In this document: positions 9,104 to 17,623 of the stretch, piece by piece
How the letters are laid out: each line of letters begins with the position of its first letter
Numbering within the stretch: the first letter of the stretch is position 1
Assembly: GCA_027334565.1 (NCBI GenBank)
Contig: DAHWUP010000004.1
Location: 1-64,000 of the forward strand
Reading direction: 5' to 3'
From: Candidatus Levyibacteriota bacterium
GTDB taxonomy: Bacteria; Patescibacteria; Microgenomatia; Levybacterales; UBA12049
Length of the DNA: 64,000 nt
The notes under the pieces: model-generated
What the model was told of the DNA's origin: nothing
Databases searched by the model: none
Seen by the model: only the letters and a program-made list of their open reading frames with translations
Translations under genes and position numbers: made by a program

Positions 9104-9676
9104 TTACTGGTTATCAAGGGGGAAGTTTCTGGAAAGCCAGTCCGCACTTCTTTCCATAAAAGTCGGTTTGATGTATTCGCGGAAAGGCAAAAAGGGAAGT
9201 AGGGCTTTCTTAACCGTTTCCGTCTCTTCTTCTCCAAGTGTCAGTACTAATTCTCCGGGAAAATAAGCTTGAGTTCTGATCCTGATCGTTTCAACGCCGT
9301 CAACCCTTTTGACGTAGAAATCGTATAGCTCGTTCCATAGGAAAAATCTGTCTTCAACCGTTATTCCTTCGCTTGAGATACGGTAAGAAAAGTCACGTGG
9401 CGGAATAAACGCTAACGAAAAAGCCAAGAATACCAAAGCCAGAACGACGACCATTAATAAATATTGCGAGAAAAGGAACAGGATTATTTCGACCAAAAGC
9501 ATGATCAGCAAACTGGTCAGATAATATTGCCGGGATCTTTTTTTATAGGGTCTTCCGGGGGCCTTCCATTCCAAAACGGTGAATACGTCATGAGAGTCTT
9601 CTATGCTTTGTTGTTCCTCTTCTTTTTTCCTCTCCCTCTCTTTCTCCTTTTCCCTCTCTGTTTTTTTACTGGGCAT
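9104..9676 (-). CDS. two-span membrane protein with charged N-terminus
   Basis: A 190-residue orphan. The first 25 residues are almost only Lys, Glu and Arg. Two hydrophobic helices (about residues 52-70 and 72-92) are joined by a very short turn. A cytoplasmic beta-rich domain follows ('RISSEGITVEDRFFLWNEL'), in a layout like pleckstrin-homology-type bacterial membrane proteins where a strand pattern precedes 'LWNEL.DF'. Function unknown. It stands between the Ser/Arg tRNA pair and tRNA-Ser(TGA), divergent from the latter. Confidence 0.7.
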   Translation of the reverse strand: MPSKKTEREKEKERERKKEEEQQSIEDSHDVFTVLEWKAPGRPYKKRSRQYYLTSLLIMLLVEIILFLFSQYLLMVVVLALVFLAFSLAFIPPRDFSYRISSEGITVEDRFFLWNELYDFYVKRVDGVETIRIRTQAYFPGELVLTLGEEETETVKKALLPFLPFREYIKPTFMERSADWLSRNFPLDNQ

Positions 9677-9739
9677 AATTTAAATTTAGTTGATAAAATT
9701 TGTAAAGTCAAGAAAGTTTAAATACGCCGATTGTTTTGC

Positions 9740-9745
9740 TATACT
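9740..9745 (+). promoter_or_regulatory. -10 element upstream of tRNA-Ser(TGA)
   Basis: TATACT about 45 bases before the tRNA 5' end. A transcript from here would carry a leader removed by RNase P. Confidence 0.35.
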
Positions 9746-9790
9746 ATTTTAAATTTTCAAAAGGCCTTATCAGAGGGAGGCTGTTATTTT

Positions 9791-9880
9791 GGAGAGGTCG
9801 CATAGTGGACGAGTGCGGCGGTCTTGAAAACCGCTAAGAGCAAAAGCTCTTCGCGAGTTCGAATCTCGCCCTCTCCGCCA
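9791..9880 (+). tRNA. tRNA-Ser(TGA)
   Basis: The acceptor GGAGAGG/CCTCTCC pairs fully. The anticodon stem GCGGT/ACCGC has the loop CTTGAAA, anticodon TGA (codons UCA, UCG). The variable arm is AAGAGC-AAAA-GCTCTT and the T-loop TTCGAAT. CCA is encoded at 9878-9880. Confidence 0.95.
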
Positions 9881-9922
9881 AAATTAGCGGTAAATGTTGA
9901 CATTAAGCCGTTAATTGTACAT

Positions 9923-9928
9923 TATAGA
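9923..9928 (+). promoter_or_regulatory. -10 element, leaderless start at 9935
   Basis: TATAGA ends six bases before the ATG at 9935, the spacing seen at many starts in this window. Confidence 0.4.
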
Positions 9929-9934
9929 TATAGG

Positions 9935-10324
9935 ATGGATCCGGTAGATGCATACAGGGAAAAAATAGGCGACAGGCTGACCAGAAGGCTGGCCCAAGCT
10001 CTAAAAGACCACGAGATAACCCAAGACGAGTTTGCCGAAGTGGCAAGTTATATCCTCGAGAATATCGACAATGCCAGAACCGCTCCGGAGCTTGTGCAAC
10101 TTTTGGAAGAAATAGGAAGCCAATGGTCGTTCTTATCTGATGTGGTGACCGAGGAAAAGAATGAGAGTCAAAACCAGGAGGTCTCGGAAAAAGTACAACA
10201 AATCGACACCTTGATCAGTCAAAACAAAATTGACGATGCACTTAAAGTGGCCAGGGGATCAACCGAAGAGGCGAATCAGAACCAAGGTCAAGATTCAAGC
10301 CAAAGTCAAGGAGGAATAAGCTAA
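9935..10324 (+). CDS. small acidic orphan protein upstream of the coiled-coil protein
   Basis: A 129-residue protein. The first 75 residues are helical ('REKIGDRLTRRLAQALKDHE'), and a Gln/Ser/Asn-rich disordered tail of about 30 residues follows. The frame is open further upstream into the tRNA-Ser gene, but the ATG at 9935 is the first start clear of it and has a TATAGA box six bases before. Its stop overlaps the next start by one base (TAATG), so the two are translationally coupled and probably act together. No family recognised. Confidence 0.75.
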   Translation: MDPVDAYREKIGDRLTRRLAQALKDHEITQDEFAEVASYILENIDNARTAPELVQLLEEIGSQWSFLSDVVTEEKNESQNQEVSEKVQQIDTLISQNKIDDALKVARGSTEEANQNQGQDSSQSQGGIS

Positions 10325-12204
10325 TGGCAGACGTTGTTCAAACCGAAGCGATCGCCAAAGCGGTAGTCAGAGAAAGTATCGACACAAGCGGACCGAATAG
10401 GACCGAAGCGGTGTCTTTAAGGACAATAGAGCTTGCAGAGCAGGGACACTGGCGTGAGGCGTTAAAATTCGGTTCTGAGCCGCCGGTCAGCCGGGAAGGC
10501 GTATTCGGAAGAATTGACCAAATAGGCGCAAAGCGCAATGAGCGAACGGGTAAAAAAGAAAGAGCTTCCCGCGGCGATGAAGCCGGATCCTCCGAACAGC
10601 AAAGATTCAATAGGGCAAACGACGCGGCAGAATTAGCCTTTAGGTATCTGGAAAAAGGTTATAAGGGTTTAGAAGATGACGCCGACAAATCTAAAATCTT
10701 AGGCTATATAGAGTTAGCCGTTAAACGAAACCCCAAATTAGCCGAAGAATTCGACAAAATTCAAGGCGATGAAGCAAAAAAGAAGGCGTTTTTAGAAAGG
10801 TTGGCAAGCGACAACGTAATTGTTTCCGAGGTCCGGGCAGCGTTAAATAAATTTGCACAAAAGCCGGATATTGACGATTCGGCTGCCGGAAAAGAATTTG
10901 ATTACATACGACTTCGAGACGAACATGGAGTTACCAGCTCTGAACTCACCGACGTTAACAGAAGATATGAGTATGTGAAAAATACGTTGGCCTCATACGA
11001 TGAAATGAACACCGACCATAGGAGATTCGACGAGCTGAGGAATGCAAATAGCCAATTACCGGTTAAAGAATCCGCCCTGGCAACCGCAGAGGAGGAAGAA
11101 AGGCTGGCGCAAGCCGCGTTGGATGGAAAATTGGATGAGAGGGCCACTGCGATTCGTGGAGGCGCAGTAGCGACGGAAGGGGTAGATACAAAAGCGGAGC
11201 GCGAGCGGTTGGCGCGAGCCAAATCAGGTGTGGCTAAAGCAAGATCTGATAGGGATGCGGTTAAAGACGAAATAGCAAGGCTTGAACAGGAGCGGCAGAT
11301 GCTTGAACAGCAAAGAAGGGACCTGGAAAGAGAATGGCATGATAAGAGTGTGGCCGACGGAGAAGCTAACCTTAACATGTTAAAAGCGCAACGAGATTGG
11401 CAGGATGCGCTTTCGTTAAGACAGCGCCAGGAGCAGGATATCGCTGATTCCTTGGAAGGAGTATTTACCGAGGGAGCAATTCAAATGATGGATAAGCAGA
11501 TAGATGCTTTAGGGGAAAAATATGCCCAGGCGCTGCAGGAGGTTGAGGAAGAGAGAACCTCGAAGGACGAAAAAGCATTTTTCGCGGCCTTAAAGAATGA
11601 ACTGACCATGGAAAAAGCACGAAGGTTCGGAGGACGGACAAATCCGCGAAGAGTCATCAACAAGGCCAATGTCAACACATATTTCACAAAATTGATGAAA
11701 GACGGTGACGAGGCATTCTTCACCGAGGTTATGTCTAAGGCGATCGATCCCGAGACAGGTATCGAGTATGCTCCCGATAAGATCAAGCAACTCCTTGCAA
11801 ATAGGGAATTTATGGAGAAAAATTCTCCCGAAGCGATCAAAAGACTGGTCGCTGCCAAGGAAATTACCGGAGGAGTAGAACAGATGGATGTTCGATTAAT
11901 CATGGAAAGCGGTTGGGGTAAAGACATCATTTCCAATGCGGCTAAATTCAATAAGGAATTCAGAAGTCAGGTAGATTCACTTCTTGGAGAGGGTCTCTTG
12001 GATCAACCAGACTTTATGGAAAAATTAAGAAGGGAAGCGGTGAATCATCCGAACGTCATGGCAGCGATTCTGGCGGGACTGGTCGGCGTCACCGGCGGCG
12101 CAATAGTAGGTTTCGGTATCCCGGCCGTAGCCGCGGCGGCAGCCGGCGGAGTTGCGGGCAGGGCAGGAATGGGGTTGAATGCCCAAAACCGACTGTTCGG
12201 TTAA
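10324..12204 (+). CDS. coiled-coil protein with C-terminal Gly/Ala membrane segment
   Basis: A 626-residue orphan. Residues 1-90 are mixed and 100-200 helical. About residues 255-375 form a strongly heptad-like coiled coil rich in Ala, Glu, Arg and Gln ('RLEQERQMLEQQRRDLEREW'). A helical domain follows to about 590. The C-terminus is a Gly/Ala-rich hydrophobic stretch ('AAILAGLVGVTGGAIVGFGI') suited to membrane insertion. It is coupled to the preceding small gene by a one-base overlap. The build recalls tail-anchored scaffold proteins, but no function can be assigned. Confidence 0.75.
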   Translation: MADVVQTEAIAKAVVRESIDTSGPNRTEAVSLRTIELAEQGHWREALKFGSEPPVSREGVFGRIDQIGAKRNERTGKKERASRGDEAGSSEQQRFNRANDAAELAFRYLEKGYKGLEDDADKSKILGYIELAVKRNPKLAEEFDKIQGDEAKKKAFLERLASDNVIVSEVRAALNKFAQKPDIDDSAAGKEFDYIRLRDEHGVTSSELTDVNRRYEYVKNTLASYDEMNTDHRRFDELRNANSQLPVKESALATAEEEERLAQAALDGKLDERATAIRGGAVATEGVDTKAERERLARAKSGVAKARSDRDAVKDEIARLEQERQMLEQQRRDLEREWHDKSVADGEANLNMLKAQRDWQDALSLRQRQEQDIADSLEGVFTEGAIQMMDKQIDALGEKYAQALQEVEEERTSKDEKAFFAALKNELTMEKARRFGGRTNPRRVINKANVNTYFTKLMKDGDEAFFTEVMSKAIDPETGIEYAPDKIKQLLANREFMEKNSPEAIKRLVAAKEITGGVEQMDVRLIMESGWGKDIISNAAKFNKEFRSQVDSLLGEGLLDQPDFMEKLRREAVNHPNVMAAILAGLVGVTGGAIVGFGIPAVAAAAAGGVAGRAGMGLNAQNRLFG

Positions 12205-12205
12205 T

Positions 12206-13996
12206 TTACCTGCTTGCCCTTAGGGCATTAATGATCACGGCCACGTCGATCCCCTCCTGCAAAAACGCGCCTGCGATCGGCGGGATGAAGCCGAGAGAGG
12301 CAAACACCATTCCCAAAATACTTACTCCGATTCCGACGAAGATACTTTGCTTGGCAATTGCGATCGTCCGTTTGGCGATGTTTAAGCACTCGATCACCAG
12401 TGAAAAATCTCCTCCCAGAAAGACGATGTCGGCGGCCTCGGAGGCGGCGGTCTGCTCCTCGTTTGAAAACACCATGCCAACGTCCGATAACGCAAGTGCC
12501 GGCGCGTCGTTAATTCCGTCGCCGACCATGGCTGTTACTTTCCCCTGCTTTTTAAGCTCGGCAATTCCTTTTTGTTTATCTTCGGGCGTTGCTTCTGCCT
12601 TGATTTGAATGTCTTCCCCCAAGGATTTGACGATTTTTTCTGCCGCCTCCTTTTTGTCTCCGGTAAAGATGCGGATGTCAAAGCCTCTTGCGATTAGATC
12701 TGCGATGATTTCCTTCGATTCATCCTTTATCTCGTCCTCGAATTCAAAGTGCGCAATTTGTTTGCCGTTGGCGAACACGCCGATAGCCATACCGTTTTGC
12801 CTGTCGAGTTTTGAGAGGGTATACACTTTGTGATCGACCGTTCCCGATATGCCATGGCCGATTTTTTCCTCGATATCCGAGACAATAACATTTTCTGACT
12901 TTTGGCTGTTGGCGTATCCGACAATCGCCTTGGCTAAGGGATGTAGTGAATTTCTTTCGATCGCCCTGGCAATCCCCAACAGTATATCCCGGTCGATTTC
13001 CTCGGAACTAAGTTTAAATTCCGTAACTTTCGGCCTCCCCAGGGTAATGGTGCCGGTTTTATCAAAAATGATCGCGGTTGCGTTGGCAAGCACTTCAAGT
13101 CCTGACAGTTTTTTGACGATCATGCGTTTTTTGGACGCTAAATTCACTCCCCCCAAAAGCGCGATCGGGGTAGCGATGATCAAAGGACAGGGAGTAGCAA
13201 TCGCCAGAACCGCCAGCGCCCTGGTTAAATCAAACCCCGAATAAATATAGGAAAAAGCTGTGATCAGCAAGGTGATTACGGTGAAATATCCGGAGTATTT
13301 ACCGGCAAGCCTTATGAATGGACTTTTTTCCTCCTGCGCGCTTTTGACCATTTGTAGGATTTTATTGTAGGTTGAGTCTTGTTGTTCATGCAGCACTTTA
13401 ACGACGATCGGATTCCCGATGTTGATCGTTCCGCTTCGGATCGGGTCGCCTTTGATTTTGTCGATGGTGTAGGGTTCTCCGGTAATTGAGGATTCGTCGG
13501 TCAGCCCGCCGTCTGATACCAAAGTTCCGTCCAGGCCGACAACTTCTCCTTTTCTGATATAAATTTCGGTACCCTTTTTGACGTTTTCAATTTTTATCCG
13601 TTGGCCCATTTCGCCGTTTTGCCAAAGGTGAACTTCGTCGGGAATTCTTTCCGACAGTTTGGTCAAGGATTTCTTTGCCTGTGCAACGCCGTAGTCTTCA
13701 AGCGTCCGGCCTGAAGAAATCATTAAAGCCAGAATTGCCGCAACCAGGTATTCCTGAGTTACCAGCGCAACAAGTATTGCTAAAATGGCGATATAATCAA
13801 GCGCGTACTGTTTTTTTAAAAGCGATCGATAGCTTTCTACAAATAACCTAAAGCTGCCAAGAAGAGTGATAAAAATTCCGACGGCCGCCGCCGCTTCGTC
13901 CAGTTTGCTAAATTGCAGAAACAAATAGACGTTAATGCCGATAACGATGATCAGGGGAATCCTGAAAGTTTGCAACAGGCTGACTTTTTGGTTCAT
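12206..13996 (-). CDS. P1B-type heavy-metal translocating ATPase
   Basis: A 596-residue P-type ATPase. The phosphatase motif 'TDESSITGEP', the membrane metal site 'ATPCPLI' (Cys-Pro-Cys), the phosphorylated Asp in 'DKTGTIT', 'HPLAKAIV' of the nucleotide domain and 'GDGINDAPALALSD' are all present. No N-terminal metal-binding domain precedes the first helix, so it is shorter than CopA or ZntA. The last helix has 'QEGIDVAVIINALR', where an acidic residue is usual in the Zn/Cd/Pb branch, so zinc-type export is favoured over copper but not proven. It converges with the coiled-coil gene, leaving one base between stops. Confidence 0.9.
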   Translation of the reverse strand: MNQKVSLLQTFRIPLIIVIGINVYLFLQFSKLDEAAAAVGIFITLLGSFRLFVESYRSLLKKQYALDYIAILAILVALVTQEYLVAAILALMISSGRTLEDYGVAQAKKSLTKLSERIPDEVHLWQNGEMGQRIKIENVKKGTEIYIRKGEVVGLDGTLVSDGGLTDESSITGEPYTIDKIKGDPIRSGTINIGNPIVVKVLHEQQDSTYNKILQMVKSAQEEKSPFIRLAGKYSGYFTVITLLITAFSYIYSGFDLTRALAVLAIATPCPLIIATPIALLGGVNLASKKRMIVKKLSGLEVLANATAIIFDKTGTITLGRPKVTEFKLSSEEIDRDILLGIARAIERNSLHPLAKAIVGYANSQKSENVIVSDIEEKIGHGISGTVDHKVYTLSKLDRQNGMAIGVFANGKQIAHFEFEDEIKDESKEIIADLIARGFDIRIFTGDKKEAAEKIVKSLGEDIQIKAEATPEDKQKGIAELKKQGKVTAMVGDGINDAPALALSDVGMVFSNEEQTAASEAADIVFLGGDFSLVIECLNIAKRTIAIAKQSIFVGIGVSILGMVFASLGFIPPIAGAFLQEGIDVAVIINALRASR

Positions 13997-14081
13997 AAGG
14001 TTATGAGGTAATTCTATTATATTTTTGCCGTTGCCGCCAGATTAATAAAAGCAGAACTAATGTCGGGAGGAGATTTTGAAT

Positions 14082-15182
14082 TTATTCTCCCGGTTGGGTT
14101 TGTTGGGGGGGTTGTTCATCCTCGGCACCAAAAGCTTGCTGAGCAGTCTTTTCGGCAACGTCGGGATCCAATCCTTGATCGATCAAAACTTTTTCTCCCC
14201 ATAATTCTCTAAATCTTTGCAGTTCGGCCGGGGTAATTAATTCACCGTTTGAAAGCTTGGTTATTAATGCCTCCTTTAAATTTTTGATATCGGTCTGTAA
14301 ATTCGTGGCCTCTTGTTGAGGGTTAGTTTTTTCGGCCAGCTTGGTATATAAACCGGCTAATTCTTGTGCCTCCAAATCGGTGACCGTTCCCGTATTTACC
14401 TTCTGTTCCAAAAACTCCATACGTTGCGAAGGATTTTGTTCCAAATTGCGGAGCTCCTCAAGCTCTTCGGCAGTAGCGGTGTGACCACTCATTTTATCCT
14501 GAAGAGTTTTGATCCGTTCCATGTCCTTGTTATCGGTTGATTGCGCGCTTCCGGTTGCGGTAGCGGCAGGCGCCCCCGTTTCCGTAGCTGGAGTTTCTGT
14601 CTCATTCGAAGAAGTTTCGGTAGGGGGAGTAGCCGTGCCCTGTTCCTCGACAGAGTTTTCGGTTGTAACCGAATTGTCCCCAGCCGAAACTTCTTGCGTT
14701 TGGTTTTCGGCAACAGCGGCTTGGGCATTTTGGGAAGGAATTCCGGCCGGTTGAACGGTTGTATCAAAAACCGGCGGCCGGGCATCCACGGGGACAGCCT
14801 GATTGGGTTGGGCAATTACTTCCGGTGGTGTTGCTTGTAGCTCGGAGCTATTGTACCAGGGAGGGGGTTCGGCGCTTGCCGGGTTTTCCTGTCCAACACC
14901 GGGTCCGGGCGATTCGGTTATTATGTTCGGGAAGGTATTATCGGGTTGAATTTCACCGCCAACGCCGGGTGGAGCGGTTTGCGAAACATCTCCAGGCATG
15001 GAATTTACGTCTGGGCCTAAATTTACCTGACCGTCAAAAGAGTTGTCAGTGTCTGGTGCGGTTGCGCCGCCCGGGTATTGCGCATTGTCGTTAGGGTCCG
15101 TTGCTACGGAATTTAAGCCACCTTCGGGAGGAGTCAGCGTATCGTTTGTGACCGTTCCTGTATTTTGTAAATCTTCGTTCAT
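14082..15182 (-). CDS. low-complexity Pro/Thr/Glu-rich orphan protein
   Basis: A 366-residue acidic protein. Residues 1-215 are nearly all Pro, Thr, Glu, Gly, Asn and Ser with no hydrophobic core, so disordered. From about residue 220 the chain becomes helical ('MERIKTLQDKMSGHTATAEE'), with a repeated pattern of a Leu-rich helix followed by 'T..E.QEL' or 'T.AELQRFREL' (near 240, 270 and 325). It has no signal peptide or membrane span. A TAAAAT box lies about seven bases upstream of the ATG. Function unknown; the helical repeats could bind a partner. Confidence 0.7.
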   Translation of the reverse strand: MNEDLQNTGTVTNDTLTPPEGGLNSVATDPNDNAQYPGGATAPDTDNSFDGQVNLGPDVNSMPGDVSQTAPPGVGGEIQPDNTFPNIITESPGPGVGQENPASAEPPPWYNSSELQATPPEVIAQPNQAVPVDARPPVFDTTVQPAGIPSQNAQAAVAENQTQEVSAGDNSVTTENSVEEQGTATPPTETSSNETETPATETGAPAATATGSAQSTDNKDMERIKTLQDKMSGHTATAEELEELRNLEQNPSQRMEFLEQKVNTGTVTDLEAQELAGLYTKLAEKTNPQQEATNLQTDIKNLKEALITKLSNGELITPAELQRFRELWGEKVLIDQGLDPDVAEKTAQQAFGAEDEQPPQQTQPGE

Positions 15183-15379
15183 AAATTATATTTTAAGCAA
15201 CCGATAATGAAGGAAAACAATTACTAGCTGTAATTATTCCAGCCGGTGGATCAGGGTACTTAGCTCCTCCACATTACCAGTTTATGCATATTTTGGCGAT
15301 TAAGTCAATAAATGCAATCCAAATAATCAAAATGCAACCGGTTCAGGGCAGCGATATTAACTATTTTGTTAGGTGGAAG

Positions 15380-15466
15380 CGGAGGAGGTGAGATTCGAAC
15401 TCACGATTCCTTATACGGAATGGCGGTTTAGTAAACCGCTGCACTAGGCCGCTATGCGACTCCTCC
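15380..15466 (-). tRNA. tRNA-Ser with unusual ACT anticodon
   Basis: The acceptor GGAGGAG/CTCCTCC pairs fully. The anticodon stem GCGGT/ACCGC has the loop TTACTAA, giving ACT (codon AGU). The variable arm ATTCC-GTATA-AGGAAT and the T-loop TTCGAAT are intact. Its 5' half is close to tRNA-Ser(GGA) at 6.8 kb rather than to tRNA-Ser(GCT) next door. Adenosine at position 34 is very rare for serine tRNA in bacteria. Its first 23 bases also encode the end of the upstream protein gene. Confidence 0.85.
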
Positions 15467-16097
15467 TTAGCTTACTAGCTGATTCTCCAAACTGTTCATA
15501 AATCCCTATCAACTTAAGTTGAATTGTATAATCAGAGTATCTTATAGTGCAGGTTCCCATATAATCTTTTCTACGTTTCTTGCCATTTGCAATTGTAACA
15601 GTCGGTTTCATAAATTGAGAAGCCGGTATATCCAATATATTACTCCAGTATGTTTTAAGCTTACTAAAGTTTTGCCCAGAATGTATTTGTAATTTGACCC
15701 TGAATTTTGATTCGTTTAAAGTAAAACCGGATCTTAGCAGTTTAATGAATGTTTCAAGTAAAAGCGGGTCGGAATTTGTCAGGTCAAGTTTATTGGTCGA
15801 TGGGTATTTTGATCCCTCGCACCAGTAAATAATTGAAGCCAATATTTTGGCTGCATTCTTATTTAAATAATTAAAGTTTTTTAGCGACTTGATTTCCGAT
15901 TGTTTTATACTGTTTCTTTTTCTAAAGTTCGTGTTTAGCAGTGTGTCCCGTCTTGCTCCTATAAATTCATTTTTACACCAGTTCCTGATAGTACTTGCGG
16001 GTATTCCGGTAATTTTTTGAAGTTGGGCAAACGAATATTTATATCGGGTTCTTAGCGATAAAGCTTTTTCTATTTCTATGTCTTTATATCTCTTCAT
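15444..16097 (-). CDS. HTH protein with LAGLIDADG-like 'YWCEGSK' domain, ends inside tRNA-Ser
   Basis: A 217-residue protein. A helix-turn-helix ('YSFAQLQKITGIPASTIRNW', about residues 20-39) is followed by a domain with 'SIIYWCEGSKYPSTNKLDL' and 'NSDPLLLETFIKLLRSG'. The YWxEGSK region resembles a LAGLIDADG homing-endonuclease motif, so a site-specific nuclease or its relic is inferred. A paralogue lies at 43.7-44.4 kb. The ATG is one base after the 3' end of tRNA-Ser(GCT). The stop TAG lies in the D-loop of the next tRNA-Ser, whose 5' half encodes the last seven residues. The gene therefore fills the whole space between two tRNAs and is probably cotranscribed with them. Confidence 0.75.
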   Translation of the reverse strand: MKRYKDIEIEKALSLRTRYKYSFAQLQKITGIPASTIRNWCKNEFIGARRDTLLNTNFRKRNSIKQSEIKSLKNFNYLNKNAAKILASIIYWCEGSKYPSTNKLDLTNSDPLLLETFIKLLRSGFTLNESKFRVKLQIHSGQNFSKLKTYWSNILDIPASQFMKPTVTIANGKKRRKDYMGTCTIRYSDYTIQLKLIGIYEQFGESASKLRRSRIAA

Positions 16098-16098
16098 G

Positions 16099-16183
16099 CG
16101 GAGGGTACAGGATTCGAACCTGTGGACGGCTATTCACCGTCACGGCTTAGCAAGCCGCTCTATTACCACTCTAGCAACCCTCC
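16099..16183 (-). tRNA. tRNA-Ser(GCT)
   Basis: The acceptor GGAGGGT/ACCCTCC pairs fully. The anticodon stem GCGGC/GCCGT has the loop TTGCTAA, anticodon GCT (codons AGC, AGU). The variable arm GACGG-TGAATA-GCCGTC and the T-loop TTCGAAT are intact. CCA is not encoded. The coding gene begins one base downstream. Confidence 0.95.
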
Positions 16184-16193
16184 TGGTTAAAAA

Positions 16194-16199
16194 ATTATA
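16194..16199 (-). promoter_or_regulatory. -10 element of the tRNA-Ser(GCT)-HTH-tRNA-Ser unit
   Basis: TATAAT on the reverse strand, ten bases upstream of the tRNA-Ser(GCT) 5' end. No good -35 box is visible. Confidence 0.5.
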
Positions 16200-16224
16200 T
16201 CATAAAACCCCTCTGCCGGACTAA

Positions 16225-16785
16225 TTAAACTTCATAGGAGTAGATCTTGCCGGGGACATTTTCGTAAGAGCACATTTCTTCAATCGGAAGATGTTCGAAG
16301 TATCCCCGCATCGGCCTGATCGAATTGCCATGGGCGGATATAAAAACGATATCGGTTGGTTTTAGTGTCGGCAGGACGTCTTCTAAAAAGGAAAGCACTC
16401 TTACTTCGACCATGGCGATGCTCTCGCCGTTCGGCGGTGGAACATCGTAGGAGCGGTGCCACAATTTATATTTATCCGGCATTTGCTTTTCAATTTCGTC
16501 CTTGTTTTTGCCGGTCAGATCGCCGTAATCCCGCTCCTTGATCCTTGGGTCGGTTACGATCTCCACTTCCGGATGGTACCTTTCTAGAACCAGCGAAAGG
16601 GTGTGTTGTGAACGGATCAGGTCTGATTGGTAAGCTTTGGTTACCGGCTCGTTTTTCAGTTGTTCTCCGACCCCGTTTGCCTCCTCGACCCCTGCTTTGG
16701 TCAAATCGGATTGGCGGAATCCTGAGAAAGTATGGGTTAGATTATCTTCGGTTTCGCCGTGTCTGAAAATAAAAATTTTTGCCAT
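16225..16785 (-). CDS. histidine phosphatase family protein (phosphoglycerate mutase-like)
   Basis: A 186-residue protein with the catalytic 'FIFRHGETEDN' near the N-terminus (the His is phosphorylated), 'SDLIRSQHTLSLVL', the acid 'KERDYGDLTGK' and the second catalytic His in 'VFISAHGNSIRPM'. This layout is that of cofactor-dependent phosphoglycerate mutase and related phosphatases. A glycolytic role fits with pgk and gap elsewhere in the window. It is shorter than the usual 230-250-residue GpmA, so a general sugar or nucleotide phosphatase is also possible. Confidence 0.85.
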   Translation of the reverse strand: MAKIFIFRHGETEDNLTHTFSGFRQSDLTKAGVEEANGVGEQLKNEPVTKAYQSDLIRSQHTLSLVLERYHPEVEIVTDPRIKERDYGDLTGKNKDEIEKQMPDKYKLWHRSYDVPPPNGESIAMVEVRVLSFLEDVLPTLKPTDIVFISAHGNSIRPMRGYFEHLPIEEMCSYENVPGKIYSYEV

Positions 16786-16849
16786 TATTGCTTAGATGTT
16801 GGTTACTGGTACTAGATAAGTATAGAACAATAATTCCGAATCGTAAATC

Positions 16850-17542
16850 ATGAGTCTTTTGGATTTTGTTTTTCCCAAAGGCTGTGTAGTATGTAGGAAG
16901 CAAGGGAGTTACCTCTGCGATAGGTGTTTTACACTCTTTACCTTTGACACTAAAAATTTATGCCTTGTCTGCAATCGTCCGACTTACAATAACTTAACGC
17001 ATCCGGTTTGTAAAAAAAGATATTCAATTAACGGTTGTTTTTCGGCCCTTTCCTACAACAAAACGGTGCAAAAATTAATTTTTAGTTTCAAATATAAACC
17101 TTACCTGACCGATATTAAAACCACGTTAGTTGATTTGTTTTATGAAAACCTGATTCAAAATGAATATTTCTCAAAATTAATAAGTCAAGATAAATGGGTT
17201 TTGGTGCCAATTCCATTTTCAAAAACCAAACTTCGAAAGCGCGGATATAACCAGGCGGAAATTCTGGCCGAAGAATTGGGAAAGCGACTTGACCTCAAAA
17301 CACAGAATTTATTAAGAAGAATTAAAGATACAAAAACCCAAGTCGGCAGATCGAGCGTGGATAGGAAGCTGAATATCAAGGGGGCGTTTGCCCTAAGAAA
17401 CCAAAACTTCAAACTCAAAAATCAAAACATATTGCATATTGACGACGTGGTCACCACCGGTTCAACTTTAAATGAAGCGGCCAACGTTTTAAAAAGGGCT
17501 GGCGTCAAAAAGGTGGTCGGATTGACCCTGGCCAGAGACTGA
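16850..17542 (+). CDS. comF: ComF family phosphoribosyltransferase-like protein
   Basis: A 230-residue protein. The N-terminus has a zinc-ribbon pattern: Cys pairs in 'GCVVCRKQGSYLCDRC' and 'CLVCNRPTY'. The centre has 'RGYNQAEILAEELGKRL' and the C-terminus the phosphoribosyl-diphosphate loop 'ILHIDDVVTTGSTLNEA'. ComF proteins assist DNA uptake in naturally competent bacteria, and many CPR genomes carry competence genes, but here the role is inferred from the family only. No other competence gene is adjacent. Confidence 0.88.
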   Translation: MSLLDFVFPKGCVVCRKQGSYLCDRCFTLFTFDTKNLCLVCNRPTYNNLTHPVCKKRYSINGCFSALSYNKTVQKLIFSFKYKPYLTDIKTTLVDLFYENLIQNEYFSKLISQDKWVLVPIPFSKTKLRKRGYNQAEILAEELGKRLDLKTQNLLRRIKDTKTQVGRSSVDRKLNIKGAFALRNQNFKLKNQNILHIDDVVTTGSTLNEAANVLKRAGVKKVVGLTLARD

Positions 17543-17623
17543 TTAAATTTGGAAAACAAATACCGATGATTAGGAATAAGGATATAAAGAATATAAAACT
17601 TCAAAAATTTAAATCACAAACAG

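Noticed and set aside
9824..9934. Longer start of the 9935 gene inside tRNA-Ser(TGA)
   Set aside because: The extension translates tRNA sequence and the promoter-like TATAGA lies six bases before the ATG at 9935.
10902..11951. Long reverse-strand open frames opposite the coiled-coil gene
   Set aside because: Ser/Leu-rich products typical of antisense shadows of Glu/Lys/Ala-rich coding sequence.
15380..16183. The HTH gene as an intron inside one tRNA-Ser
   Set aside because: Both flanking tRNAs are complete and have different sequences and anticodons, so they are two genes and not two exons.
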